Assembly: GCA_013202495.1 (NCBI GenBank)
Contig: JABMQQ010000163.1
Coordinates: forward strand, 1-42,221
Length of the DNA stretch: 42,221 bases
DNA from: Fidelibacterota bacterium
Lineage (GTDB): Bacteria > Fidelibacterota > UBA8477 > JABMPR01
Reading direction: 5' to 3'
The translations under genes were made by a program, and so were the position numbers. Under the pieces are notes generated by a model that searched no databases, was not told the origin of the DNA, and was given only the letters and a program-made list of their open reading frames with translations. Positions within the stretch are counted from its first letter, which is position 1; every line of letters begins with the position of its first letter. Shown in pieces: positions 25,124 through 33,996 of this stretch.

Positions 25124-26560
25124 TTAATCCAGATTGATAGTAATGGATTGTTCCTGCTGCACCAGGACAGTTCCAGGATGTGCCCCTTTGGGTTTACTGA
25201 GGTGTTTGCGCTGACAATATTGGACCACAACAATGCCTGAATGCTTGGCTTTGGAATTCCGGGCAGCATATTCAGCTGCGGCGATAATGTCGATGTGCTG
25301 TGGAGCCTGGCTCCCAGTACGAAGGACAACGTGAGATCCCCTGACCTTGCGAGCATGAAACCACCAGTCATTCTTATTCGCAACTTTGAAGGTGAGGGTG
25401 TCATTATCCTGTGAACTGCGACCTACAAGAATGTCAAACCCACCGGGAGACTGATACTTTTTATAGGGTTTGCGGTCCACTTGCTGCTTACCTGAGCGAT
25501 CAAGAGATTCTCCATGCTTTTGCAGGAAACTCAGCAATTGATTATCATCAGGATTATCGGAGAGTTGTTCAAGAGCCTGAATATCCCCTTTAACAGTACC
25601 AAGAATACCTTCCAACTGGTTCAGCTTGCCCTGAAATTTGCGGATTTTTTTGGCTGTTGATTCTATGGCCTTATGAAGAGGAACATCATCCTCAATCTGG
25701 ATAGTTAAGTCTCGTTCTGTTGGCGAAAGCTCAGCCGGGATGGTGAGCAGGCCATCCGTACCGCTCATCCCCATGGCAAGTCCGATTTGAAGTGCTTGAA
25801 GTTTTTGCTTTAACTCAGGCCAGGTCCTGGCATCAACTAATTCTGATTCAATTTTCCCCGCTTTGCTCTTCCAGCGTTTCAATACAGTTCGTGCGGTTTT
25901 CTGGAGAGAGGCAGCGGTGGTCTCTTTTGGTTTATTGGCATGTTTCAAAACATCAATGGTAAATTCACTTACATTCATTTCTGAATTACCATCTGCAGGT
26001 CCAAAAATGATTGAATTATTATTCCAATCCATTGATAGACCATCTTTTGCAGCTATTAGTTGGGTGTGTGTAACACCTGTCCCTGGGATTGATGTGGGAA
26101 GCTCGTCCATAGGGGTCAACCAATTATTACTGATGGGAGGGAGTTCATCCTGTTTTAGAAAGCTATCCAGAAGTAATCCCCCTGAGAGGTAGTAAACATT
26201 ATTGGCACTTGGATAGGCTCCTAGAATGAGCTCATCACCATGGCTCAAGTCTATCTTCAATAGCCGATCTTGAGCGTGAATGCTGATACTGCGAACTTCT
26301 GATCCAGAAGATATCTTGCGTAGAACCTCAACTCTTTTTCTGGGGAGAGAAGAGGACTGTGAAGAGGTAATAGTGACCTGATTGCCCTTTTTTTCCCACG
26401 AGAGCAAGAAAACCTGATCTGAATCCAGGAATTGAATATCTAGACGACCTTTTCTGAAAGTATAGGTAAGACCCAGCGCACGACCCTTGAGCTGTTTATC
26501 CAGATGTTGCATCCAGAGCCATATAGCAGGCCATGATCTTATGAAATTTTGTGGTTCCAC
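25124..26560 (-). CDS. NFACT family protein (RqcH/FbpA-like), ribosome quality control
   Basis: The C-terminal NFACT-R domain is clear: GGFDILVGRSSQDND and NDWWFHARKVRGSHVVLR near residue 400, then AAEYAARNSKAK. A helical coiled-coil middle (about 215-345) fits the family. In other bacteria RqcH binds stalled 50S subunits and recruits tRNA-Ala for C-terminal tailing. This protein is short (478), and the NFACT-N region that usually reads like MGRHSNI here reads GAYPSANNVYYL, so tail synthesis may be altered. The start is GTG 26560 with AGGT about 8 bases upstream. It is convergent with hemW and divergent from the kinase gene. Confidence 0.85.
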   Translation of the reverse strand: MEPQNFIRSWPAIWLWMQHLDKQLKGRALGLTYTFRKGRLDIQFLDSDQVFLLSWEKKGNQVTITSSQSSSLPRKRVEVLRKISSGSEVRSISIHAQDRLLKIDLSHGDELILGAYPSANNVYYLSGGLLLDSFLKQDELPPISNNWLTPMDELPTSIPGTGVTHTQLIAAKDGLSMDWNNNSIIFGPADGNSEMNVSEFTIDVLKHANKPKETTAASLQKTARTVLKRWKSKAGKIESELVDARTWPELKQKLQALQIGLAMGMSGTDGLLTIPAELSPTERDLTIQIEDDVPLHKAIESTAKKIRKFQGKLNQLEGILGTVKGDIQALEQLSDNPDDNQLLSFLQKHGESLDRSGKQQVDRKPYKKYQSPGGFDILVGRSSQDNDTLTFKVANKNDWWFHARKVRGSHVVLRTGSQAPQHIDIIAAAEYAARNSKAKHSGIVVVQYCQRKHLSKPKGAHPGTVLVQQEQSITINLD

Positions 26561-26742
26561 GCTGGTAACCTAAGTGATTTCTGAGAGATGTGAACGGTTT
26601 TCCATCCCAATCTGCGAGAATATCCCTCTCAAACTCTTGCCGCAGCTCCATGAATTCAGTCTCGCTTGAATGCATAACTTGAATATCTTATGGAACGTTC
26701 AATAATTAATCTTGTGCAGGATTCAAATGAAGTGAGACCCCT

Positions 26743-28908
26743 ATGAAGCCAAATCATACTTTTGCTGATGGAAATACAACATCCATACTGGACAATCTGA
26801 ATACGGCAGTATTTCGTGCCAATCTGGAAGGATCAGCATCGATTATTGATGTGAATCCAGCCTTTATCAAGATGTTTGGCTACAAAGACAAGACAGAAAT
26901 TGAATCCGTGTCTATCATTGACTTCTATTCAGATCCAAATGAAAGAATTGAGATGCAGAATGAACTCACCGCCCGTGGGAACATCAGAAATAGAGAAATA
27001 ATTTTAAAAAGAAAAGATGATTCGCTCTTCCCTGGACGGGTCTCATCCGTGCTGGTTAAGGACTCTAATGGAAAAAGCCTGTTTATCGATGGCGTCGTGG
27101 ATGATATTTCAGAACTCAAAGCTAAAGAGGAGGAATTGTTAGCAGAACAGCAGGTGTTTTTTAGTGGACCTGTTGTTTTAATCCAATGGCCAGTGCGTGA
27201 AAATGAAGCTTTGATCAATATCTCAGAAAATGTTATAGACCTGCTAGGATATGAAGCTTCAGATTTTTTGAAGGGCGAAATTCTCTACCCTGATCTGGTC
27301 CATGAGGAGGATAGAGCAGAATTGCAGAGCCACATCAGATCAATACTGGCTGATGGTTCTGATATCATGCTGGTACATCCCTATAGATTGAGACAAAAGA
27401 CCGGAGAATATATCTGGGTTCAGGACTATGCTTTCGTCCAACGAGATTCGACTGGAAAAGCTGTTGGGATTCTGGGATACATCTATGATGTGACGGCCTT
27501 GGAGGTTTCCAAGCGAGAATCTGTTGAAAAAGAGCAGCGTCTTAGAGATCTAGTGGAAAATTCCCCTACTGGAATATTGAGAATCGATGGTGAAGGTAAT
27601 ATCGTCGAGGTGAATCAAAGAATGGTGGATATGCTGGGTTCTCCCTCCAAGGAAGCCACCCAAAAATTTAATATGTTCAACTTTCAACCCCTCATTGATG
27701 CTGGTATTACTGGAAAATTTCAGGAAACCATATCAGAGAATAAAATCATTTCATTTGCCGGGAAGTATGATTCGAATTGGGGCAAAAATCTGCATTTCAA
27801 ACTCATTATATCACCTGTTCTGGATGCCGAGGGTCAGGTAATTGGCGCTCAGGCAAATATGGAAGATACCACCAGTACTCACAAGGCTAAAGCAGACAAA
27901 AAAAAGCTACAGAGAGCCAAACTGGAAGAGCGCAGGATTTTCATGGCAGGTCCCATCATGATTATTAAGTGGGCTTTATCAGCGGATGATCCTGTGTTGT
28001 CGGTGAGTGAGAATGTTGAAAAGATTCTCGGGTATACCCTGGACGAATTCATGGGTGGTAATATGGTACCTGCTAAAATTATTCACCCCGATGACATCAA
28101 TGCTGTCCGCAAAACTTCCCAAGAAGCCGTTGCCGGTGGGGAGACCGCTTTTGAATGCCCACCCTACCGACTTCAGAAGAAGGATGGAAGTTATATATGG
28201 GTAAGCGACTACAGCACCATCAATAGAGATGCTCAGGGCAATCCGGTACATTTCTCTGGGATCATCTGGGACATCTCAACTGTCATTGAAGCAGAGTTAG
28301 AGATGAAACTCCTCCTACGTGAAGTCCATCATCGGGTCAAGAACAACATGCAGGTTATCATCAGTCTCCTCAATATTCAAGCTGACCATGTGAAGGATGA
28401 GCGTTTGTCAGAAATTTTTGGTGAAACTCAAAATCGAATAAGAACCATGGCATTGATTCATGATAAGCTCTTTCGTTCTAAGCGGATGTCTGAAGTTGAT
28501 TTTGGAAGTTACATCAGTTCGCTCATCCTGGAACTCAATAACTTTTATGCTATTGATCCTGGTCGTATACATATCCACCAAAAAATTGCAGAGATCAAGC
28601 TGGATATTGACAAGGCTATCCCCTGCGGGTTGATTGTCAATGAACTGGTTACAAATTCCCTGAAATATGCCTTCCCAGATAAGCGGGAAGGGGATATTTG
28701 GATTTCTGCAGGTCCAATTGGTGACAAAAAAGCAAAGATTGAGATTAAGGACAATGGTGTTGGGCTGGGGGAGGACCTGGTATTCGAAAAAACTAAGTCC
28801 ATGGGATTACGTATCGTAAGAATTCTGACGGAACAGTTAGGTGGAACCTTAGAAATCAACACCGAGAAGGGATCTTCCTTTTCGCTGACCTTTGATCTTA
28901 TCGATTGA
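26743..28908 (+). CDS. Multi-PAS sensor histidine kinase (HisKA_2 / HATPase)
   Basis: A soluble 721-residue sensor with no membrane segment. Four PAS domains lie at about 15-135, 140-255, 265-385 and 395-515; the second and fourth are similar in layout (FxxGPxxxxxW, HPDD-like and PYRLxxKxGxYIWVxDY), suggesting internal duplication. The HisKA_2 dimerisation helix has REVHHRVKNNMQ at 526-537 (H530 aligns with the invariant HRVKN). The HATPase has NELVTNSLKYAFP, DNGVGLGEDL and SMGLRIVRILTEQLGG. There is no response regulator in the window, so it is an orphan. The cytoplasmic signal is unknown. Confidence 0.9.
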   Translation: MKPNHTFADGNTTSILDNLNTAVFRANLEGSASIIDVNPAFIKMFGYKDKTEIESVSIIDFYSDPNERIEMQNELTARGNIRNREIILKRKDDSLFPGRVSSVLVKDSNGKSLFIDGVVDDISELKAKEEELLAEQQVFFSGPVVLIQWPVRENEALINISENVIDLLGYEASDFLKGEILYPDLVHEEDRAELQSHIRSILADGSDIMLVHPYRLRQKTGEYIWVQDYAFVQRDSTGKAVGILGYIYDVTALEVSKRESVEKEQRLRDLVENSPTGILRIDGEGNIVEVNQRMVDMLGSPSKEATQKFNMFNFQPLIDAGITGKFQETISENKIISFAGKYDSNWGKNLHFKLIISPVLDAEGQVIGAQANMEDTTSTHKAKADKKKLQRAKLEERRIFMAGPIMIIKWALSADDPVLSVSENVEKILGYTLDEFMGGNMVPAKIIHPDDINAVRKTSQEAVAGGETAFECPPYRLQKKDGSYIWVSDYSTINRDAQGNPVHFSGIIWDISTVIEAELEMKLLLREVHHRVKNNMQVIISLLNIQADHVKDERLSEIFGETQNRIRTMALIHDKLFRSKRMSEVDFGSYISSLILELNNFYAIDPGRIHIHQKIAEIKLDIDKAIPCGLIVNELVTNSLKYAFPDKREGDIWISAGPIGDKKAKIEIKDNGVGLGEDLVFEKTKSMGLRIVRILTEQLGGTLEINTEKGSSFSLTFDLID

Positions 28909-28926
28909 CCATAGCCTAAATAGCCC

Positions 28927-29937
28927 ATGATTAAAGTTCTCTTTTTTGCTGACTCCCATCTTGGTTTTGACTTCCCCATTCGACCGAGAATCCATCGAAG
29001 AAGGAGGGGCTGGGATTTCTTCAAGAACTATCAGCTTATTTTAGATACTGCGGTAGAGGTGGGAGTGGATGCTTTGGTGCATGGCGGCGATGTTTTTTTT
29101 CGCTCAAAGATCCCTATACCAATTATTCAAAAAACATACGAACCATTGTTGCCCGTATTAGAGCGTGGAATTAAAATGTTTTTTGTGCCCGGTAATCATG
29201 AACGCTCCAGATTGCCTGCCTCGCCAATCTTTCATCATAAAAATTTCCATCTATTTGATCGGCCCAGATCATTTTCATTTGATATGAATGGCTTGAAGAC
29301 AACCTGGGGTGGTTTTCCAAATATTCGTCACCAAGTTCAAAAAGATTTTCCAGCTCATCTAGCTCAGATCGGTTTTGAAAGTGAATCTACTGCTCTACAA
29401 ATTTTATGCATACACCAGTCCATTGAGGATGCCGTCGTGGGAGCGCAAAATTATACTTTCAGAAAAGGACCCGATGTAGTGGGACGGGATCAATTTCCAG
29501 ACTACTTGGATCTGGTGTTAAGTGGACACATTCATCGGCAGCAAATATTGAGGAGCAGGACAGGTACACCTATCATTTATTCAGGTTCTATTGAGCGAAC
29601 TTCATTTGCAGAGCGTTTGGAAACGAAAGGATTCTTCATTTTAAACCTGTCAAAAGATGAGATTAACTGGGAATTTCGTCCGCTACCCGCTCGTTCCATG
29701 CATGAGATGACGCTCGCTTCGAATCAGTTGGATAGACAAAATCTCATCAAAGTCATCCTGGAGCAGTCTGAGAAGATTCCAGATGATGCCATATTTCGAA
29801 TTCGAAGCGGGGTTGAAAAGCAACTAGAAATTCTCAAGATTGCTGATTTGCGAAAAGTGTTACCAGAGAGCATGAACATAGAGCTCCTTCCTCCAGTAGG
29901 CAAAACCCGTTACACCTGGTCAGCGTATTCGGATTAG
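28927..29937 (+). CDS. SbcD/Mre11-like metallophosphoesterase
   Basis: A calcineurin-type phosphoesterase of 336 residues with the metal-ligand blocks in order: FFADSHLGF (D9, H11), HGGDVFF (D55), PGNHERS near residue 93 and SGHIHRQQ near residue 200. This layout fits DNA-repair exonucleases of the SbcD/YhaO group. There is no SbcC-like ATPase nearby. It precedes the UvrC-N-like gene by a single base, and it follows the kinase gene by 18 bases without a clear ribosome site. A nuclease partnership is inferred from the adjacency. Confidence 0.82.
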   Translation: MIKVLFFADSHLGFDFPIRPRIHRRRRGWDFFKNYQLILDTAVEVGVDALVHGGDVFFRSKIPIPIIQKTYEPLLPVLERGIKMFFVPGNHERSRLPASPIFHHKNFHLFDRPRSFSFDMNGLKTTWGGFPNIRHQVQKDFPAHLAQIGFESESTALQILCIHQSIEDAVVGAQNYTFRKGPDVVGRDQFPDYLDLVLSGHIHRQQILRSRTGTPIIYSGSIERTSFAERLETKGFFILNLSKDEINWEFRPLPARSMHEMTLASNQLDRQNLIKVILEQSEKIPDDAIFRIRSGVEKQLEILKIADLRKVLPESMNIELLPPVGKTRYTWSAYSD

Positions 29938-29938
29938 T

Positions 29939-30940
29939 ATGGAGATTGCCCCCCAATTATATCAGGATCAGAAGGGTTTACCCAAAACCTGCGGGGTCTA
30001 CCTGTTTTTAGATGTGCGAGAATACCCACTATACATTGGAAAATCAGTAAATCTTAGAACCAGAGTGGCTTCCTATTGGCGCAACGACAGTGGCCAGGAA
30101 GAACGGATCCAGAGGATGGTGCATGAAGCTCAGAGCCTGAGGTTTGTAGAGACGGAAACTGAGCTCATGGCACTTTTACTGGAAGATTCTCTGATCAAAA
30201 AATACCTTCCAGTATACAATATCCGCCAGAAACAATTTCGAGATTACCGATATCTCCAACTCAGTGATGATGCCTACTCTCGTCTAATCACTATAGAAGA
30301 CCCTGGGCATATCCAGACGAATATCTATGGTCCTTTTCGAGATCGCTTTTTCATCCAACGCCTCCAAGAAATATTTTCCAGATATCTGGGTTTCAGATCA
30401 TGTGCTGAGTCAAATCCGAAGAAAAGCTGCATTGAACTGGATTTAGGGCAATGTCTGGGACCATGTGTCCTACCAGAGGTTGATGAAGCATATTCAATCG
30501 TAAGCAAGCAAGTTACCCAATTTTTGGAAGGGAAGGATCCCGGGATCATTTCAAAAATTGAAGGGAGGATTCGAGACTGCATCCAGGAAACCAGATTTGA
30601 GCAAGCCCAACGTTTGAGAGATGATCTTATCTTTTGTGACGCATTTTTCAATCGTCAGCGCTTCAATCACCGCTTCCGGGTGGAGCATCTCAAAATTGAG
30701 GGCAGGCGAGAGGGTATCCCAGGATATCTATTTGAAAATGGTGCTTTGAAAGAGGTGATTCTTAGAGATGGCCGGTTGTGCAAAGTGGGTGAACAGCTCG
30801 ATCTTTTTGACCTCTCTGTTGTCAAGGAAGATGAATCCCGTTTTTTATTAGATAGAGCAAATCTGGTGTACAACTGGTTAAAAAAGAATCAGGGAGCAGT
30901 GAAGTACGAATTTCAGGAGTTGGGAACATCCTTTAGGTAG
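29939..30940 (+). CDS. UvrC N-terminal/Cho-like GIY-YIG nuclease
   Basis: The GIY-YIG domain (about 16-95) has CGVYLF and PLYIGKSVNLRTRV with R40, and the catalytic Glu region MALLLEDSLIKKYLPVYNI (E82). Four cysteines, C155, C164, C172 and C176, match the Fe-S ligand pattern of UvrC (family knowledge). A UVR-like helical pair lies at about 205-235. It stops at 333 residues without the RNase H and HhH domains of full UvrC, similar in architecture to E. coli Cho (295), so 3' incision alone is expected. The start is 1 base after the upstream gene's stop, so it is translationally linked. Its last 28 bases overlap the end of the opposite-strand gene. Confidence 0.85.
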   Translation: MEIAPQLYQDQKGLPKTCGVYLFLDVREYPLYIGKSVNLRTRVASYWRNDSGQEERIQRMVHEAQSLRFVETETELMALLLEDSLIKKYLPVYNIRQKQFRDYRYLQLSDDAYSRLITIEDPGHIQTNIYGPFRDRFFIQRLQEIFSRYLGFRSCAESNPKKSCIELDLGQCLGPCVLPEVDEAYSIVSKQVTQFLEGKDPGIISKIEGRIRDCIQETRFEQAQRLRDDLIFCDAFFNRQRFNHRFRVEHLKIEGRREGIPGYLFENGALKEVILRDGRLCKVGEQLDLFDLSVVKEDESRFLLDRANLVYNWLKKNQGAVKYEFQELGTSFR

Positions 30941-31641
30941 GGCCAGAACAAATCTTCCATCCCGCCAAATGACCCATCGATACTCATTGGAACTAGCTTT
31001 GCAAATGAATCTAAAATGACCACCGCATTCAAACTGGCATCTTCCTCAGTTGCGGCCTGTAGTCGTTTTACCATGCTAATATTGATAGTATCAATCTCTT
31101 CATAAATTTGACGCAAACCTTTCAGGGTCCAATCAGGTTCCAATCCATTTTTTGCCCGTGTGAATTGGGCGAGTAAATACATGGACATGGACCTGTATAT
31201 TGACTCATCAATAGTGGCGAAAGGTAAATGTGTACCCACCATAGGTCTTAAAAAGTCTAGCGAGGGGCATCCACTGGTAACCATGATGATCCCAAGTATG
31301 GAACTAAGACCACTTTGCATGGAGACCTGTTCCTTGGAGTAGGTTCTCTCGGATGTTTCTATACTTAAGTCGATAATATCATAAGAAACATCAGATTTGA
31401 AAGCCGCTACAATGTCTTGAACATTCACCGCCACTGGACAATGTTCTACACCAGTGTCAGCCAGTTTACAGCCTTCACACATATGAAATCCCAGATCAGT
31501 CCAGACAGGTTTTTCTGTATCGGATAAGGTTTGATAAGCAAGTTTATCCGAGCTAAGAAGAACCTCAAATTCAATGGATCTGGAATCCGCCATTTTAAAT
31601 TTGTATTTAAGCGATACTTGTGAGGAAGAATCTGTAGGCAT
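30913..31641 (-). CDS. Conserved protein of unknown function (possibly DUF6901)
   Basis: A 242-residue soluble protein. The N-terminus has beta strands, followed by a Cys cluster HMCEGCKLADTGVEHCP (C55, C58, C68) that could bind a metal, then a helical C-terminal half including SERTYSKEQVSMQSGLSSI and TSGCPSLDFLRPM. I recall similar proteins in several phyla under an unassigned DUF; the DUF number is from memory and uncertain. The gene is convergent and 28 bases overlapping with the GIY-YIG gene, and divergent from the next gene across a region holding a palindrome. Confidence 0.7.
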   Translation of the reverse strand: MPTDSSSQVSLKYKFKMADSRSIEFEVLLSSDKLAYQTLSDTEKPVWTDLGFHMCEGCKLADTGVEHCPVAVNVQDIVAAFKSDVSYDIIDLSIETSERTYSKEQVSMQSGLSSILGIIMVTSGCPSLDFLRPMVGTHLPFATIDESIYRSMSMYLLAQFTRAKNGLEPDWTLKGLRQIYEEIDTINISMVKRLQAATEEDASLNAVVILDSFAKLVPMSIDGSFGGMEDLFWPYLKDVPNS

Positions 31642-31699
31642 TTACCAAGATAAAACGAGAAAGTTGGTTTTCAATGCAATTTAGGAAAGTATTATTCGT

Positions 31700-31718
31700 G
31701 TGTGATAAGGGATCACAC
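31700..31718. promoter_or_regulatory. Palindromic operator candidate in a divergent intergenic region
   Basis: GTGTGAT (31700-31706) and ATCACAC (31712-31718) are exact inverted repeats around AAGGG. The half-sites resemble TGTGA/TCACA of CRP-type sites, but with a 7-base instead of 6-base spacer. It lies between divergent genes (start 31641 on minus and 31807 on plus) and could regulate either. Confidence 0.45.
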
Positions 31719-31806
31719 TGCGGAACTATAAAAATTATTTTGGGTGTAATGAGAAGGAGATTAATTTAGTTTCAAAGGCTTAATAATGAATGAGGATTAA
31801 GAATAT

Positions 31807-32304
31807 ATGGATGTCCCACAAAAAAAACATCGCCGAAGAAAAAAGAGTAAGCGTTTTGAAAAGTCAGTTGTTCGTGAATTCGGTTCGGAGATCATGATTG
31901 GTATCATATTCTTTTTCGGAATATTTCTTCTTTACGAAGAGATGGAAATTAAAAGGTATGTTTTTGATGGCATTGTCTCAGGTTTTCAGTACGTTACGCA
32001 TGGTATCAGCCATTTTTTAAGCAATCTATTGGGCAGAGCTGAGGAATATGAGACATCTGATATTGTCGGTGCAACATTGATTATCATTGCTCTCAATTTG
32101 TTGATAGCTCGAGTAAGACAGAAGTCCATTTCTATTTTATCTGAATTAACAGAATGTCCTGAATGTGGCGATGATCTTGTTCTGATTCATCGAAATATCT
32201 TCCAAAGAGCTTTTGGATTTGTATTCCGCTTAAAAATTCGTCGCTTTCATTGTCATAGCTGTGATTATGACGGTCTTAGAGTAAGGTCTCCAAAGTCAAT
32301 TTAA
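31807..32304 (+). CDS. Small membrane protein with C-terminal zinc ribbon
   Basis: No known family is recognised. The N-terminus is strongly basic (KKHRRRKKSKR), then two probable membrane segments at about 29-44 and 84-102. After these come C117-x2-C120 (CPEC) and C149-x2-C152 (CHSC), a zinc-ribbon-like pair. A loop of about 40 residues links the membrane helices. Cytoplasmic orientation of the ribbon is a guess. The ATG at 31807 follows GAGG at an 11-base distance. The MFS gene follows after 58 bases. Confidence 0.7.
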   Translation: MDVPQKKHRRRKKSKRFEKSVVREFGSEIMIGIIFFFGIFLLYEEMEIKRYVFDGIVSGFQYVTHGISHFLSNLLGRAEEYETSDIVGATLIIIALNLLIARVRQKSISILSELTECPECGDDLVLIHRNIFQRAFGFVFRLKIRRFHCHSCDYDGLRVRSPKSI

Positions 32305-32362
32305 CGCTAGTCTATCCAAGGGTGAACCGGGGACTCCCAACCAAGTATGCCCTTTTAATAAT

Positions 32363-33676
32363 ATGAATTTCCTAAATCGATATCGAAAGATACCCAGATC
32401 GATTCTGTTGATGATCTCAGCAGCCTTTCTGATTCATATGATCAATGCTGGTTTTATCCTCATTCTCAATATCTACCTGCGAAAAAAAGGCTACGCAGAC
32501 GAAAATATAGCTCAATTCAACTCTTTCAGGTTCCTGGGTGTTCTCTTTTTTGCATTCCCACTGGGTATATTTATAAAAGGTAAGGCGCTCAAGCCCTTTT
32601 TTCTGGCGTCCAGTCTTCTGGTCCCCCTGTTTAGCCTTTTCTTGCTCCTTTCAATCCAAGGGGGCAATGAGACCCGAATTACGCTTGGCTTCATTCTATG
32701 GGGTGTTTCGTTCATGATTCTCAATGTCTGTGGCCTACCCTATATCATGCGCTCTGCTCCTGAGGAAGTCGTCTCCGAAGCCATATCGTTAAATTTCTCA
32801 ACTTGGTCTCTAGCCACCATTGTCTCAGGTTCCTTGATCAATATTCTTTCACGTGTCAAAGAGATAGTTGTTGGCGGTGTTATCATACCTCTTGATGAAT
32901 TTCATATTATGCTGGTGATTATATCAATCAGCTCCCTGTCATTCATTCTGGTGTTATTTATCAAGGAGGCCAAACCTCGCTCTAGTTCCAGTAGCTTTTT
33001 CAAAAATTTGAGAGCATTGAGATCAGATTACGATTGGACCTTAATCGGTCGAGTATTGGTCCCCAATATGCTCATTGCTATTGGGGCAGGACTCACAATT
33101 CCTTTTGTGAATTTGTTCTTCAATAGCGTCTTTAAAGTAGATTCGGACACTTTCAGCCTCATAGGTGCCGGAACTGCCATGATTGTATTTCTATCGACCC
33201 TGTTTATTCCCATCATTCGTCGTAAGTTTGGTTTTAAAGTGGCTATCCTGATTCCTCAATCGCTGGCCATTCTATTCCTGGTAATTCTTGCCACAACCCA
33301 GCTAGCTCAAGCTTATTCGTGGGCATTTTATGTAGCTATTGCTGCTTTCATGCTGCGTCAACCTTTTATGAATATGGCTGGACCCATGACCAGTGAGCTT
33401 GGAATGAAATATGTAGGACCGAGGAATCAGGAATTGATTTCAGCTATTAGCTCCAGCATCTGGAGCGCTTCCTGGTTCATAAGTGCCAAAATTTTCCAGG
33501 TACTGAGGCAAATGGATCTTGAATACTATCAGATATTTTTTATTACTGCGGTGCTGTACGCTGTAGGAGTAGGTTTTTACCGCCTATTAATTAATGACTT
33601 TTTACGGAGATCTCCGAAAGATAGTCAAGGACCTGTTAACCTCGAAAATCCATTGCGCGGTATGAACAGGGGATAA
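32363..33676 (+). CDS. Major facilitator superfamily transporter
   Basis: A 437-residue integral membrane protein with about twelve hydrophobic segments in two bundles and a central loop after residue 200 containing basic and Ser-rich residues (KEAKPRSSSSSFFKNL). NSFRFLGVLFFAFPLGIFI near residue 50 resembles the first cytoplasmic MFS region, though the classic GxxxDRxGRR signature is not clear. The substrate cannot be assigned. There is no clear ribosome site. YhbY follows after 8 bases, so they may be co-transcribed. Confidence 0.75.
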   Translation: MNFLNRYRKIPRSILLMISAAFLIHMINAGFILILNIYLRKKGYADENIAQFNSFRFLGVLFFAFPLGIFIKGKALKPFFLASSLLVPLFSLFLLLSIQGGNETRITLGFILWGVSFMILNVCGLPYIMRSAPEEVVSEAISLNFSTWSLATIVSGSLINILSRVKEIVVGGVIIPLDEFHIMLVIISISSLSFILVLFIKEAKPRSSSSSFFKNLRALRSDYDWTLIGRVLVPNMLIAIGAGLTIPFVNLFFNSVFKVDSDTFSLIGAGTAMIVFLSTLFIPIIRRKFGFKVAILIPQSLAILFLVILATTQLAQAYSWAFYVAIAAFMLRQPFMNMAGPMTSELGMKYVGPRNQELISAISSSIWSASWFISAKIFQVLRQMDLEYYQIFFITAVLYAVGVGFYRLLINDFLRRSPKDSQGPVNLENPLRGMNRG

Positions 33677-33684
33677 GGAAAACT

Positions 33685-33987
33685 ATGGAACCACTTAGTT
33701 CAAAACAGAAAAAATACTTAAAATCTAAAGCTCACCCCTTAAAGGCGGTGATTCAAATTGGGAAGGCTGGTGTGACCTCCCAATCGATTCAGAGCATTGA
33801 CGCGGCCTTGAATTCACACGAAATGGTGAAGGTGAAGTTCATTGCTTTCAAGGAAGAAAAAGAAAAATTTCTTGATGAAATTATACAGGGCTCCAAGTCC
33901 CAGTTTGTAAGCCTCATCGGACATGTTCTCACCCTTTATCGCGAACATGAGGAAGCTGACAAGCGAAAGTACGATTTACCCAAATAA
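33685..33987 (+). CDS. yhbY: YhbY/CRM-domain RNA-binding protein
   Basis: A 100-residue single CRM domain. It opens with SSKQKKYLKSKAHPLKAVIQIGKAGVT-like sequence, the family's first helix and GxxG-bearing loop, then LNSHEMVKVKFI and FVSLIGHVLTLYR. YhbY proteins associate with pre-50S particles, so a role in ribosome assembly is likely (family knowledge). The ATG at 33685 follows ATAAGGAAAA. The ABC-F gene begins 9 bases later. Confidence 0.92.
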   Translation: MEPLSSKQKKYLKSKAHPLKAVIQIGKAGVTSQSIQSIDAALNSHEMVKVKFIAFKEEKEKFLDEIIQGSKSQFVSLIGHVLTLYREHEEADKRKYDLPK

Positions 33988-33996
33988 ACTGATACC

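Noticed and set aside
26496-26675. A 59-codon minus-strand frame overlapping the NFACT start.
   Set aside because: The NFACT N-terminus looks complete without it, and no family or ribosome site is evident; a frameshifted NFACT start was considered but not supported.
31701-31717. Canonical CRP/FNR binding site.
   Set aside because: The TGTGA/TCACA half-sites are spaced 7 instead of 6 bases, and no CRP-family gene is in the window; kept only as a generic palindrome.
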